A DNA stretch of 64,000 nucleotides from Reticulitermes speratus (GCA_021186555.1 JAJKFL010000002.1:24902001-24966000), one strand, 5' to 3'. Shown: positions 1-11,509, counted from the first letter of the stretch. Numbers and translations are program-made. The notes: generated from the sequence alone by a model not told the origin.

Positions 1-660
1 ATTATCTACATAATTTCAATACTTAAACTACATTTTCTTCTTTTTATCTACGCCTTCATCCAACTAGGATATTTTAAAAACTAATGCAAGTCACTTCTAC
101 TTTTGCATCTAAAATTCCATTGTGCTGTCTGACTACTTTACTTCGTGATTGTTCATTTTTGCATTATTTGAAATCCGTGGCCCTGGTCATAATCTTGAAA
201 ACGTTCCTGAATATAATATGAAGTAGGCAGCCAAAATTTCTTCCTCTTTTTCAGCTGGAATGTGTTCCCTTTTTGCGTAATCGTATAGGCAAGTAAAGAT
301 AGTGGGGGAGAGGGGGGTGGAAAGAAAGAATATTAAATGCAGGCGACCTTGAGTGAATGCCAAAAACATGACAACTGTTGTAAAGATGAATGGTCAGCAT
401 GTACGTGGCGCCACTGGTCTGAGGCGGGTCAGTATGAAACACGTTTTCTTTTTTTGTGCAGATGATCAGGTGAGCAGGCTACCCACACGACTTACTCAGT
501 ATTCTATCTGGTTATACGCTTCTTGTAACAGCAATAATTGACTTGTGTAACAAATTATAACGATTTTCTTATTAGATGAATAAATACATTAACTTGGCAC
601 TTTAACTGTGTTGATGTTGTAGTGAATTATTAAAGTCTGATGAACTGACATACATATAGG
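1..660. other. Unassigned AT-rich sequence
   Basis: No coding region or repeat family is recognised. The only notable composition is a purine-rich tract around 300-330. Confidence 0.5.
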
Positions 661-689
661 CAGATTAGTCTAGAGGGAATGAGAGAAAA

Positions 690-1080
690 TAGGTCTCTAG
701 TTACGTAATGGGAAAGAGATGTTGGTGGGGGAAATAGGAGTATATAGGTGTAAGGTGTTGTTATAGGAAGGAGAACAGTGGGATAGCATGGTTTAGGCTG
801 GGAATTTGAAAATGGAGTGGACTGAGCAGGGAATTGGGTAATGGGAAGATGTTCCCTATGCAGGGAGGGAGAGAAAGATCCTCATATTCTTTTTAAATGT
901 ACGGAAATGCAAAGATTGGCAGAATAACTTGGAAGGGATATCATGTAAAAAGTTAATTAATTGTACTAAATCACAGCACTGAGAAATGTAGGTACATTTT
1001 TACGTAGGATAAAGTGTAAGTGGGAAAACCAAACGAAGAAAATAGGAGTACTGTACAAAGACCTAATTGACTGAATATCA
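690..1080 (+). pseudogene. Degraded non-LTR retrotransposon C-terminal region
   Basis: Conceptual translation in shifting frames gives fragments such as SGIAWFRLGIWK, DPHILFKCTEMQRL and NVGTF-IKCKWENQTKK. These resemble the cysteine-containing C-terminal tail downstream of the reverse transcriptase in Jockey/R1-type LINEs. Stops and frameshifts interrupt it and no RT core is visible, so this is a dead 5'-truncated copy. The clade is an inference. Confidence 0.45.
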
Positions 1081-1089
1081 TCGTACTAT

Positions 1090-2054
1090 AAATCATACAG
1101 ACCCAGGCGCGGACCCAGAATTTTTCAGACCCTAAGGCTGTATATAATTTGATTTTAAAAATGTGTTTTAAAAATCATTTTATAAATATAACAGTAACAT
1201 AACATTGTTTGCAGCCGCATTTATATACACGTATAAATATACATACATGTTCCATGACTCAGTCACTCAATTTAAATCACAAGGTTTAATCTTCTGGTTT
1301 TTTCAGTTCGAGACATCCTAAGTTTATTTCATTTTTAAAAATTCGTATGTACTGATTTCCTCTGAAGAGTAAATTGTGTGAAGCATTTGCTATAATCTTG
1401 TCTACAAAATCCTTTTTTTTATTTCGATATTTTTGGGGGAGGAGTGCTGCACCCGGCAGCCCCCCTTTGGATGGGCGCCTGTGTAGATCATAAGATTTAA
1501 TGTAAGGTATGTGTACTGTAGATAACCTGAAGTTATCAGTCTCAGCCCTTGGCAATATTTAAGTGAGACTCAATAAATTAATATTATAACGTATTACAGA
1601 ACAGCGAAATATAGGTCAGCCATGTTTTTCGACAGCTTCACAACACGTGATGTGGTTATTTACTGACTACAGCAGTTCCTTTCAGTGTGATATTACCGCT
1701 ATCATTACATGGATACTACGTAGTACATGATCATTAATCCGTGGAACAGTCCTTGATAAGCCACTAGCCGCTCAGCCTGTTGTGAAATTGCTCGCCTGAT
1801 AGAGAAACCCGAAACTGAAGAGCGTGTTCTTAAGAACTCACCACTGGTTCTATCCTGACACACATGAACACAGTTACACCCTCATATACTATGTATTTTG
1901 ACTTCAATTTTAATATTATTTTCCGTTTACAAGTAGATTTTCCAAGTCGTAATTTTTTTAATTGTTACCAAATATAATTTTATGTTAAGTTCCTCAGCAC
2001 TATCGTGTACATCATATGCTCCACACAATTCTATCGTTCTTATCGCTGCTGCTG

Positions 2055-2091
<37 letters not shown>

Positions 2092-2430
2092 GTTGTGGTT
2101 GGCCATTCTGCTGTTATGGCAGGACATACGTAACTAAGAACTGAGTATTAAGGATTAGATGATAGCTAGGTATCACATTTTTTCGGAGAAACTTTGTCAT
2201 CTCAGTCTTCAGGCATCCTGCAGTTTAACGGAATTCTTGTTTCATGCTTATAAAAGAAACTGCTCTTCGTATCGTCACTTTTATCCTTAGAGCATGCGCA
2301 CTGAGAACGATTACAACACACAAGCGATCTCTTAGCACTGTATATGACACCACATTAGTAACAAATTCCACTCTCATAATCTGCTGATATGATTACCTTT
2401 TGTACGAAAAATCTTGCCTCTAATTGATGA
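1090..2430. other. Unassigned sequence, possible small repeats
   Basis: A GGCGCGGACCCAGAATTTT-type segment (about 1107-1140) and a GC-rich patch (1436-1475) look like pieces of an old interspersed repeat. No TIR, tRNA head or coding potential could be established. An 89-codon reverse-strand ORF here has no recognisable domain. Confidence 0.4.
2056..2091. repeat. (ATT)n microsatellite
   Basis: An uninterrupted run of about 12 ATT units. It produces a poly-Asn reverse-strand ORF that is not a gene. Confidence 0.95.
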
Positions 2431-2440
2431 TCCTTATTCC

Positions 2441-2609
2441 CAGGGGTGCACAAATCCCACACGCCAGGTCGCCGTGGCGACAAAAGTTTGTGCTGTGGCG
2501 CCTAATATTTGTGTATCCTCAGTATGGAACTTGCTTCATGTTACCCCTCTGACGACGCCTAGAATGTCGCGGTGACTTCTAGATTTTTGGAAAACTCTGT
2601 GAACCCCTG
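2441..2609. mobile_element. hAT-like MITE with 8-bp target-site duplication
   Basis: The segment begins CAGGGGTGCACA and ends GTGAACCCCTG, giving short terminal inverted repeats of the CAGGGGT type common in hAT elements. The flanking octamers are CTTATTCC (2433-2440) and CTTATTAC (2610-2617), an 8-bp duplication with one mismatch, as expected for hAT insertion. At 169 bp it has no transposase and is non-autonomous. Confidence 0.65.
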
Positions 2610-2694
2610 CTTATTACCATTTCATAATAAAAAAGTATATATAATCTTTTGGTGCTTAAGTCCATCTGATTTTCGAAAATATTAAGGTGAATTT

Positions 2695-2790
2695 GTCACT
2701 GTCTACGCCATGAAGTCATAAAAGGGGTCTAAAATTATAGCTTCACTCATTCTTAACTTCGGCATTAGATGGAGGTGACTTCTGACGTTC
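2695..2790 (-). repeat. SINE C fragment (3' body)
   Basis: On the reverse strand this matches the 3' half of SINE C as seen at 38046-38328. It contains the antisense of the segment 'catggcgtggac...' and the 'cactagatgg' landmark. It has no tRNA head. Confidence 0.5.
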
Positions 2791-2799
2791 TTCAACTCC

Positions 2800-3370
2800 A
2801 CATTGGATGTATCATAAGCTCTGATATTCATTTCCAAATTTTTTAAATGACACTCATGTGTACAGACGCCTGACATTCCAAGTTCCAAAGGCCGTGTGCA
2901 TTTTCAGTTGCGCAGCTGGTTCTACAGAATCCGTCAAGTCCAAGGACGTGCATAACACATCGTAACAGGCTATATTTTTACCGCGAGGGCCCTTGCTCCC
3001 ACCCCCCTCCCCCGATGGACCACCATGCTGTGGGATTACCCCTTGTCGATCCTCTGTTAACAATTACTCCATACGTTTCCGACATCACTTCTTATCTTGA
3101 GGACGTCTTCGTCATCCATAGCCTGATGACGTAGTGACAGGGAGCCACTTGACATGGTTCGAATATAATCCTATTTTGAGCATGTTAGGTTAATGAATAA
3201 ACACATTAGTTTTAAGTTAACTCAAGTATAAGAACTCAAAAGTTTTAACACAGTTACTATCACGGAACACGAACCCTGACAATCGATCCCACTAACAGCT
3301 ATTTTAATATTATCCTGTCATCCAATTATTGGTCTTTAATTACGAATCGCTTTCCACATTTTTTTTCCCC
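2800..3370. other. Unassigned sequence
   Basis: No feature is recognised beyond a GC-rich patch near 2985-3020 (poly-C stretches). Confidence 0.4.
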
Positions 3371-3373
3371 CTA

Positions 3374-3592
3374 TGGCTCGACAGCCCTATATGGGCCTGG
3401 GCCTCCTCGTTTCGTCGAGGTTTCATGATCACACACATTTGAGACACACCACAGTCGGTAGGACTCCTCTGGACGAGGGACCAGCTCGTCGCAGAGACCT
3501 CTACCTGAAAACACAAAACACTAACAACAGACAGACATCCATGCCCCCGGTGGGTTTCGAACCCACGATCCTAATAAGCGAGCGGCCGAAGA
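3374..3592 (-). repeat. SINE D copy, interrupted at its 5' end
   Basis: Reverse-strand SINE D. It reads from the 3' terminus (antisense of GGGCTGTCGAGCCAT at 3374) to the B-box region, with antisense TTCGAACCCACGATC at 3555-3570. It stops at 3592, inside the tRNA-like head, exactly where a Tigger-like element begins. This suggests the DNA element landed in the SINE head. Confidence 0.75.
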
Positions 3593-4066
3593 CAGTGGAA
3601 CCTCGAACTTCGAACACAATCCGTTCCAGGAGACGGTTCGACTTTCAAGTTGTTCGACTTTCGAGTTAAATGTCCCCATACGAAATAATGTAAATTGAAT
3701 TAATCCGTTCCAGACCCCCAAAATTTACCCAATATAAAACATTTTAAGTGCCTATTTCAAAAGATCATAATGATAAAACAAGTATATTTAATTTCAATAA
3801 TTTAAAATTTGTATTTATAATAGTACATACATAAAAATATTGTATAATAATCAATCAATAATAATAGTAGGAGGGATATTACTGTTCACTGGAAGGTGAA
3901 TTACCCTTCTTTCATCTGGACCAAGCAGAGAGAGAAGGCGACCACGTGATTCTTTGTTCGACTTTCGAGTTTTTGTTCGAGTTTCAAAACCGGATTTTCC
4001 TCGAATTTTTTGTTCGAGTTTCAAGTTGTTCGAACATCAAACCGTTCGAAGTTCGAGGGTCCACTG
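3593..4066. mobile_element. Tigger/pogo-like foldback MITE
   Basis: The left end reads CAGTGGAACCTCGAACTTCG and the reverse complement of the right end reads CAGTGGACCCTCGAACTTCG, so the TIRs match almost perfectly. Degenerate repeats of 'gttcgactttcgag' type extend further in. The right flank is TA (4067-4068) but the left flank is GA, so a TA duplication is not intact. There is no transposase ORF. The CAGTnGAACCTCG terminus resembles Tigger-type elements; that assignment is from memory. Confidence 0.6.
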
Positions 4067-4069
4067 TAT

Positions 4070-5495
4070 ATTATTACCACTGGGCTTTAAACGGTGAAAT
4101 CATCTCGATGGACACGTTCCAGCACATAGCTGACCTTGAGCACAATACTATATACTAAACTCACTCCGCCACACCCAGCTTATAATATGGCCACTACCAA
4201 ACACGAAAAAAATCCAGCAGTTCTTTCCATTGCCACACACACATCCTTCTGTGTTGATGTAAGACTGCTTTTATCGCAGTAACTTTTTTCAAAAATCAAG
4301 GTCGGACATTTATTTTTTTTGTTTCTCTCCATCACATTCGGACAGGGTTCTGGAACAATCCCAACATTATACATACGTTTTCCTTATGGACTCACCACCT
4401 TCCAAAGAAAGAGAACAAAAATGCTTCGAAGACTAGAAATTTCGTATTTTAAATAATCTGCCAGTTTTATTTCGATGATTCAGCCCAACAGAGCGTTTGC
4501 AATCTTGTTTGAAACCTGACGTGGCACGTTGTATTACTCTATCAGCTACAAATTAAACAGGAAGGCCGAAATGCACCGCGAAGATTTGGCGCTGCAGCAG
4601 CGACACGTCGTGTCAGACATTTGCCGGTAGAGAGGGGAAAATGAGGCCTAATTACGTAATTTAGTGCATTATATTTATACTACACCTCGACACTGAAACG
4701 GGAAAACCGGAGTAGGTAGGAGAGGACGACTAAAAAAAAAAAAATATTTATACTACAACTGGCCCGTCATATCCATGGCATCTTAATATACTTCAACAAT
4801 TACGTAACGACTCAGTCACTAAGGCTTCCACCGACAATCCTTCATTCTTCCGTTCCTACACATTACATCCCTAGGAGTATATCATAAAGTCAAAATTTCT
4901 TTGAATATTATGAATTTTAAAATGACTTAAGAGACAGCTTAATAAGATACTGAAATGCCGACCGAAATTTATGAACCTCTTTATTCCTTCGTAACGACAG
5001 GTATCACTGACATTTGGCGTGTCAGCAATAAGAATAGCCTTTGTATAAAACACACAAACGGTATTATTTTATTCATATAAGATTTTGTCACCTAGTAATG
5101 TTGGGATAATGAAATGAATTATGTTTCAATGGACGACACTAATATGAGACAAGAAATGACAAAAAAGTTTAGTGAAAAAGCATTTTGGAAAGCGGCTACT
5201 TGGAACACAGGGAAAGACAGAAAAATAACACTGATTGTATACATTAAGGAAATAGGTTTTAGGTGAAAGGTGGATGCAATTCGTTCGGTACTGTGCCAGG
5301 TTGTAGGATTTGGTTATTAATAGTGTTACACTAGCAGAGATTTTTTCATTTACTTGATATGAAGTAGATTAACATCAGAGACAGGCATTCAGAGTTACGC
5401 TTCGCTTTTCAAAGAGACCTACAGAAACGTTCTTTTGATGCAAAACAACAAACAAGCTGCTGAAAGAAAGACACAAAACCGCTTATGAAATTCGT
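4070..5495. other. Unassigned sequence
   Basis: No repeat family or coding exon is recognised. It holds a short A-run near 4731-4744. Confidence 0.4.
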
Positions 5496-5499
5496 TCTT

Positions 5500-6119
5500 C
5501 GATCATATATTTATTCTAAAGATCACATAGCGTCGTGACAGATGTCAGGATAAATATGTAAAGGTAAAGCAACCCCATTACAGGCCTAGACAGGCCCTGA
5601 GGGTTCCAGGAGGTTGAGGCTCCCAGATTTGTAGACAATCGGCACATGAAGGTGGTAAGGTTGTCAGCCCTACGCACCGGCCGCCTTTACCCCCCAGGAA
5701 ATATTCCTGGTACTCATTTCTGAGTCGACCCCAGGGCCATAGTGCGACCGAAACGATTATGTCAAGGAATTAATTTCAATGACACCATCGGGAATCGAAC
5801 CCGCGACGTTCCGGTTTGTAGCGTAGTGCCTCAACCAACTACGCCACCGCGCGCCCCAAGGATAAATATGTACCGATCATATATTTGTTCTAAAGATCAC
5901 ATAGCGTCGTGACAGATGTCAGGATAAATATGTAACGATCATATATTTGTTCTAAAGATCACATAGTGTCGTGACAGATGTCAGGATAACTATGTAACGA
6001 TCATATATTTGTTCTAAAGATCACATAGCGTCGTGACAGATGTCAGGATAAATATGTAACGATCATATATTTGTTCTAAAGATCACATAGCTTCGTGACA
6101 GATATCAGGATAAATACGA
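5500..6119. repeat. 62-bp minisatellite, interrupted by a SINE
   Basis: Five copies of a unit starting CGATCATATATTTGTTC and ending near GGATAAATATGTAA begin at 5500, 5874, 5936, 5998 and 6060. The spacing of the last four is exactly 62 bp. A SINE B insertion with its duplication separates the first unit from the rest. The units differ by only a few substitutions. Confidence 0.9.
5561..5858 (-). repeat. SINE B, full length, with 14-bp TSD
   Basis: Reverse-strand tRNA-derived SINE. Its head contains GGTGGCGTAGTTGG (A-box-like) and GGGTTCGATTCCCG (B box). Its body includes 'gggttccaggaggttgaggctc' in antisense and its 3' tail is CTTTACCTTT-like. It is flanked by perfect duplications AGGATAAATATGTA at 5547-5560 and 5859-5872, which lie in the surrounding 62-bp repeat. 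Confidence 0.9.
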
Positions 6120-6224
6120 ACAAACGACATTTCAGAATGTGGAACGAGACTCTCGGTCTAGTTTCAGTATCAGCAATGATGTCTGGAAGTTTGAGGAAAA
6201 TAATATTAAATCGCAGCAATGACA

Positions 6225-6445
6225 TCAGAGTTCAAATGGAGCTAAGAAATAAAAGGACCCTGGAGAAAACTGCAGCATGACAAGCTCCAAAATTGGTACT
6301 CTTCACCGAACAGAACGTTACGTTGCATAAAACACGGAGGATCAGATTGGCGGGGCAAGTATAGGGGAAGAGATAGTTCAGAACTGTACGAAGAATTATG
6401 CTAGAACTGAAAGGAAAACGACACTGGGAAACCTAGGCGCAGATG
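6225..6445 (+). pseudogene. LINE-1 fragment (RT C-terminal region)
   Basis: Collinear with the longest LINE-1 copy (54799-55788), covering the segment equivalent to 'EWRKLH..EL..LYSSPN' through 'RW..' with several indels and stops. It has no 3' end. Confidence 0.55.
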
Positions 6446-6734
6446 AACAGGTGAGACGGATCTGAGAAAGAGTTTTCTACGATTTGGGCGGGATTCATTG
6501 GTTCACGATGTGTTCCAATTGCGGGTGCTTCTGAACATGGTACTGGGTGTTCGAGTTCCATAAATGGTGTGGAAATTTTTGATGAGCTGACTATTACCTT
6601 GTCAAGGACTTTGCTCCATAGGATCAAGTTGGCAAGTTATTAAGCTCATATGCTTGAAGGATCCCACTTCCTATTTGCCTCTTTATACGTGAATTAATAG
6701 ATCATTCGGTACAGTGACTAAGCTACTTAATGTA

Positions 6735-6960
6735 GAATAGAAAAAAAGGGGTTGAGTCCCTGAAAAGATAAGAGGTTTTCTCCTCTACAAAAGTCAGACC
6801 TTCTCTCGGGCCGATTCAGCATCATGTCAAATGGATATTGGGACTTTTCATCCGGGATTAAAGCGGCCACAGCGTGAAGGTGACATCTCACCTCATCTAG
6901 TGCCAGGGTTAAGAGTGCATTGAAATACAACAACACTTCCCCATACGTCATCGACTGCTG
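6735..6960 (+). repeat. SINE C-like fragment
   Basis: Contains the body landmarks GGGATTAAAGCGGCCACAGC, a diverged 'gcgtgaaggtgac' and 'atctagtgccagggttaagag', seen in order in other SINE C copies. The tRNA head is missing. Confidence 0.55.
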
Positions 6961-6964
6961 TGTG

Positions 6965-8290
6965 ATTTAACACTTGGACAGCTTGACTACTTGAACTTCA
7001 AGTAACAATACTCAAGTACATAAAAGAGCGTTTTGGTCCCTGATTCGTTTTCGGGAAGATTCGGGTTCAGATAACGGCTCCATGTTCATGGCACTCGTAT
7101 ATTTCCGAAATGTAAAGCGATACGTTGTTACAAAAGTTCTTATAGGCGACACACATGGATGTAACATATTTTTCCACGTTCCCTGTAAACTAGGCTGAAC
7201 AGCTTAACACAATTGTACTCAGCACTAAATAATTAATTTTTCCAAGTCCAAATTTAAAAGATGCAATTCTTGTTGTAAAATATATAAAAGTTTTATACAA
7301 AATTTTAAAGCATGTTTATTGTATTTCTTTGTAATGGATTTCCCACAAAATTAATCTTTTACTCTCAACTTTCGGGAAAGGAAAGACAGATTTTGTGAAG
7401 TCCCCATATTGATGCATATATTACACACGAAAGAGAGGAAAAATAAACAGAATAAGAAAGAAATGTAGAGTAGACAGAAAACTTAAAATCATATTTTCAG
7501 GTCCCCGTGTTGCTCTTATTCCAACGTTCGCATTCCTTACTTTTTGGCTGCAAGCTGAAATAATGCTGGCTTCAATAACATAACGTCCATATCAAGTTCT
7601 ACCAAATTAGACCAATTATTTATGAGAACGAAATTGCTATGCACGTATGTATGAGCCTTACAGGATGAGGAAATCAGGCTCAGAATTCCTGGACGGTGGA
7701 TATCGGACAAAAATGCATAACCAGACTTCTACCCTGGGCTGTGACACCGTGTATCATGCACGTGGATACAAAAGTTTACGAGGAACTTGCTACCTAAATC
7801 TTCAAGGTTGAAATATCATCTTCAAACTGCATATGGTGGCATCGTATTCCTCTTATATGTCGGTATCCACCTGCATGGCTACAAGGTGCCAGAAGCCAGC
7901 AGGTAGTGTAAATATGCATCGCCGTGTAAAATTAAAATCTTATTTTAAAAAAATACATCCTGATTTCTCGGTAAATAAATTGCAGCCTGTATTATTTGAA
8001 TTTACATTCAGGGATTTTACTATTTCGTATAATTTCATTGTCTTTTTATAATGTCTAGAGTTTCCATAAAGAGAGGTTAAAAAGCCGCCGCGGTCATTGA
8101 ATCTCGAGTGGGATCCTGGAAGCACGTGCCCTATTGGCATATTTCCTCGTGGCCGTGAGCTGAAGTCAGTCATCCCATAGCAAGGCCGGAAGGACAGTGA
8201 TCCCTGCAACATTTCGGAGATCGCCAATAAATTTATAACAGTGGACATTCACCTGACGTCCCACGCAATTCTGTCCCTATCTTTTCAGAT
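6965..8290. other. Unassigned sequence, possible old repeat at 8050-8265
   Basis: Nothing is recognised to about 8040. The reverse-strand ORF at 7940-8248 (102 codons) includes a stretch I associate, by memory only, with repetitive cockroach conceptual proteins (…RPRGNMPIGHVLPGS…). No domain is recognised, so it is not called as a gene. Confidence 0.35.
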
Positions 8291-8710
8291 CCGATTTCAA
8301 TTAAAGTTTTTAAAAGGAAATGTCAAATATGAAAAGTACAAATTGTAGCTGTTGTTTTATACGGTTGTAAAACCTGGTACCTTAGATTCAGGGAAAAGCA
8401 TAGATTGAGGATACTTAAGAATAGAGTGCAGAAGAGAGCATTTATACCAATGACGGCAGAAGAAACGGGGAAAAGAAGAAAAATGCATGATAAGAAATTT
8501 GATGATATTTAGGCATGCTCTTCAGCAATTATTAGAGAGATCAAAACAAGGAAAAATACAATAAAGTTATATGATATTTTGGTGAGAAAGCCTAAAGGTA
8601 AGATAAAACTTGGACTTAGGCATATATTAGAGGATGGCATTAAGTTGGATTTTAATAACATGGGATATAAATGTGTAAATTGGATTAGGACAAGCTGAGG
8701 GGACTTACAA
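8290..8710 (+). pseudogene. Highly diverged LINE RT C-terminal fragment
   Basis: The translation around 8350-8440 gives AVVLYGCKTW followed by HRLRILKNRVQKRAF. This matches in order the LINE-1 segment VVLYGCETWS...HRLRVFENRVLRRIF. Downstream sequence is AT-rich and broken by stops. Confidence 0.55.
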
Positions 8711-8721
8711 AACACGATAAA

Positions 8722-8960
8722 GAAACCCAGGTCTCACATGGCCATGTATCATCGCCTGGGCTCGGGTTCGATCCCAGGCCAACCCATATGTGGGATATTA
8801 GGTGAATAAAGTGGTACAGGGACAAGTTTCTCTCCGAGTAATTTGGTTTTTCCGTATCAGTATTACTCCATCAATGCTCCATACTTCCATTTCATTCGGC
8901 TACGAAACACGGCTCTATAATCATCGGAACTGACAACGTCGTTAAATAAACACTTATCTG
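8722..8960 (+). repeat. SINE A-related copy, diverged
   Basis: Contains GGGTTCGATCCCAGGCC (B-box-like, about 8763-8780), a diverged 'gtgggat...aaagtgg' and 'ctccgagtaa', and ends GACGTCGTTAAATAAACA. Its 3' half differs from SINE A at 14418, so it is a related family or subfamily. Confidence 0.65.
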
Positions 8961-9172
8961 TGACACTTCTTACGTTTCATAAAAAGGCGAGGAATTTGTT
9001 GTCTAGCGGAACGACTACGTCCTGCTCCGGAATTACTTATTTCTATGCACTTGGTGGTTAAGTAGGCATTTACATACATTGCCTCCTAATGCGCATTGTT
9101 AGTGTGACTGAGTTCAAACAGCCCGTAAAGAGAAATTTCGGAACTTTATCCCTAGATACAGGTATATCTGAA

Positions 9173-9212
9173 TGAATGAATGGATGAATGAATGAATGAA
9201 GGAACGATTGAA
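9173..9212. repeat. (TGAA)n microsatellite
   Basis: Imperfect run of TGAA units (ATGAATGAATGG...). Confidence 0.85.
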
Positions 9213-9249
9213 GGAATGAGTAAATACACCCAACACATACGTACGCACA

Positions 9250-9425
9250 CACCTACATGGATACGTACGTACGTATGTACATACATACATACATACATAC
9301 ATACACACACATATACATAATACATACATAATACACATACATACATACACACATATATACACACACATATAAACACACATACATACACACATATATACAT
9401 ACATACATATATACATACACACATA
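9250..9425. repeat. (ACAT)n/(AC)n microsatellite, left part
   Basis: Long imperfect ACAT/TACA tract. It yields Cys/Tyr/Val-rich ORFs in several frames that are not genes. It continues at 10009 beyond the inserted transposon. Confidence 0.95.
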
Positions 9426-10008
9426 CAGGGCATACACAAACGAATGGTGCGGTTTCAAAAGTGAATAAAAAATTTATGTCTCACATTACACGGGCACAAC
9501 ATACACCGTCAGCGGCGGCAACTGTCCAAGTTTCTCATGCGCTACCAGCAGTTCGCTTCTCATGCTTACTGCGTGGCCGCGGGGCCAGTTTCAAAGATGG
9601 CGTTGCAGCAGGAGAAGGCTTTCTGTGTGCTGCAAATGGAGACAAGAACCTTCTCCCTTGGCCACCCCGTTCACCAGATCTTACACCGTGCGATTTCTTT
9701 CTTTGGGGGTTCGTTAAAGACAGCGTTTATGTACCACCATTGCCCAGTCCATCCATGAAATTCGTGATCGGATAACGCATGCACTGCAGGCCATTACAGC
9801 GGACATGCTACACCGGGTCTGGGATGAGTTTGATTACCGTGTGGATGTGTGTCGTGTGACCCAGGGTGCACACATTGAAGGATTGTAATTACCAAATGAG
9901 AAACTTGGACAGTTGCCGCCGCTGACGGTGTATGTTGTGCCCGTGTAAGGTGAGAAATACATTTTTTATTCACTTGTGATACCGCACCATTCTTTTGTGT
10001 ATGCCCTG
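9426..10008 (+). mobile_element. Internally deleted Tc1/mariner-superfamily element
   Basis: 583-bp element flanked by TA (9424-9425 and 10009-10010), with terminal inverted repeats of about 115 bp. The left end reads CAGGGCATACACAAACGAAT and the reverse-complemented right end CAGGGCATACACAAAAGAAT. The match continues through the segment 'cgggcacaacatacaccgtc' and beyond. Inside it retains only the two ends of a transposase gene. It sits in the middle of an (ACAT)n tract, consistent with TA target choice. Confidence 0.88.
9597..9888 (+). pseudogene. Transposase remnant (N- and C-terminal pieces)
   Basis: Starts MALQQEKAFCVLQMET, like the N-terminus of this kind of transposase. It then jumps into the C-terminal catalytic region WPPRSPDLTPCDFFLWGFVK, typical of Tc1/mariner-superfamily transposases, which contain the third catalytic acidic residue near PDLxPxDFxLW. 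After a frame change it continues VWDEFDYRVDVCRVTQGAHIEGL before a stop at 9886. The DNA-binding domain and most of the catalytic core are deleted, so it cannot be active. It could be mobilised only in trans through the preserved TIRs. Confidence 0.8.
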
Positions 10009-10061
10009 TATATACACACATACATACTCGTACATACATACATACATACATACATATATTC

Positions 10062-10092
<31 letters not shown>

Positions 10093-10098
10093 CATACA
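10009..10098. repeat. (ACAT)n microsatellite, right part
   Basis: Continuation of the tract interrupted by the transposon at 9426-10008. Confidence 0.93.
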
Positions 10099-10099
10099 C

Positions 10100-11320
10100 G
10101 AACCAGAGGTACAGATAGTTTCATATTTCGGATGACTATACAAGCTGTGTTCCTTTATGCATATGCCTTTGTGTAAAGTGCTCAATGCGTAGTAAACGGA
10201 CCTACACATCAGCACGGTATCAGGGTATTTGAGAACGTATTTTAATTGACCATTACATACAATTCAAAGGACTAAGGAAAAGCAAGTTAATTTCGCTATA
10301 CCCCATACAACAATTGTTCCTTGAGATGGTAAAAAATAAGCCCAAATCGACAAAATTTAAGAAGGGTCTACGACAAGAAATCGCTAGCAGTTAATTACAG
10401 TATGGGCCCAGTTACGTGTGGATGGACGCAGAGAACGACTGACGAGATGAAACCAATTTTTATTTTTCAAATAACATTTAAAAACGTAACTAAATAATTC
10501 AATGTTTCTATGAAATAAGGTGCCTCGTGTAAATTCCACCTCTTGGCTTCCGAACTGTTTCCTTTGCAAGTTCAGACCCAGGAACATTTACAGCTTCGAT
10601 ATCCATGCCTTTAATGCTTGCACATGTAAAAGAAAATGCTTGCGTTGCATGTATGTATGATAATTACAAAAGTAGAACCCACCCAGCTCGTTCAAACACA
10701 AAAAGGTCTAACATCTAGCCGCCAAACAATGTAGAACATGGGGGTGGTCTGCTTCACAAATATCCAACCTCACGAAAAGCATATGAGTCCACCACCCTAC
10801 GGACACAAATCAAATATAATATGAACACGAGACACTTGACAGGGTAGAGTCAGATCTCCAGAAGCATCCCCAGTAACTCATGTAGCTGATTACCACCAAC
10901 AACTGCAGATGAGCCACAACTAGTATGCAGCTTTCTCACACTTTGGAGGATATTGACCTCTCAAACCCAGACACAAAGAAACTTTAAGGAGCCCGTCTGA
11001 CATACTTGACGTCACCAACTTTTTTCTAGGCTTGTGTCGATAAAAAATGTGTAGACCATCTTCCATCCCTAAGGTGTACACGTCTGAGGCTTTGTAGGTT
11101 AGTGTGATAGCAACGAATACGTGTGGAGCATCTTTCTCAAGTCCTTATGTCCATAAAATATAGGATACAATACATTTTCTGTCGGGCTTATGTATATTAT
11201 ACCGAAACAAGGGCACGGAAGGGGTTGAATGGCCTACCTTAAGTCTAGCCATGAGAGACGGGGGGAGGGGATGTGTGAGATGTGAGAGCCATAGGAGGAA
11301 AAACAAGGCTTCAGGATTTG
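10100..11320. other. Unassigned sequence
   Basis: No family is recognised. No downstream P450 exon (minus strand) could be identified here. Confidence 0.4.
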
Positions 11321-11324
11321 TGGT

Positions 11325-11505
11325 TCTCACGGCGGAAAGGCTGAGGATTGCAGTCGTGTTGGGTATGACGCCACGTAGCTTCTGGGGAACATGCTGCCTC
11401 CATATTCAGTGTAGAAGATATATCCTAGAGATGGAGGCAGAAGGTTCTTCCGAAGCGTCAGTAAATGTCTACCAGGCTACAAGATGTCATCCCTAGAAGA
11501 CAGAA
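11325..11505 (+). repeat. Interspersed repeat family F, copy 1
   Basis: Translation in one frame reads MEAEGSSEASVNVYQATRCH. A related fragment at 29335-29430 reads MEAVSSPETSVNW. The shared block, around 'ggaggcagaaggttc', indicates a dispersed family of unknown class rather than a gene. Confidence 0.5.
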
Positions 11506-11509
11506 TCTT

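Noticed and set aside
1927..2127. ORF with poly-Asn
   Set aside because: It is a translation of an (ATT)n microsatellite on the reverse strand.
9114..9458. Reverse-strand ORF of 114 codons rich in Cys, Tyr and Val
   Set aside because: It is a translation of the (ACAT)n/(AC)n microsatellite.
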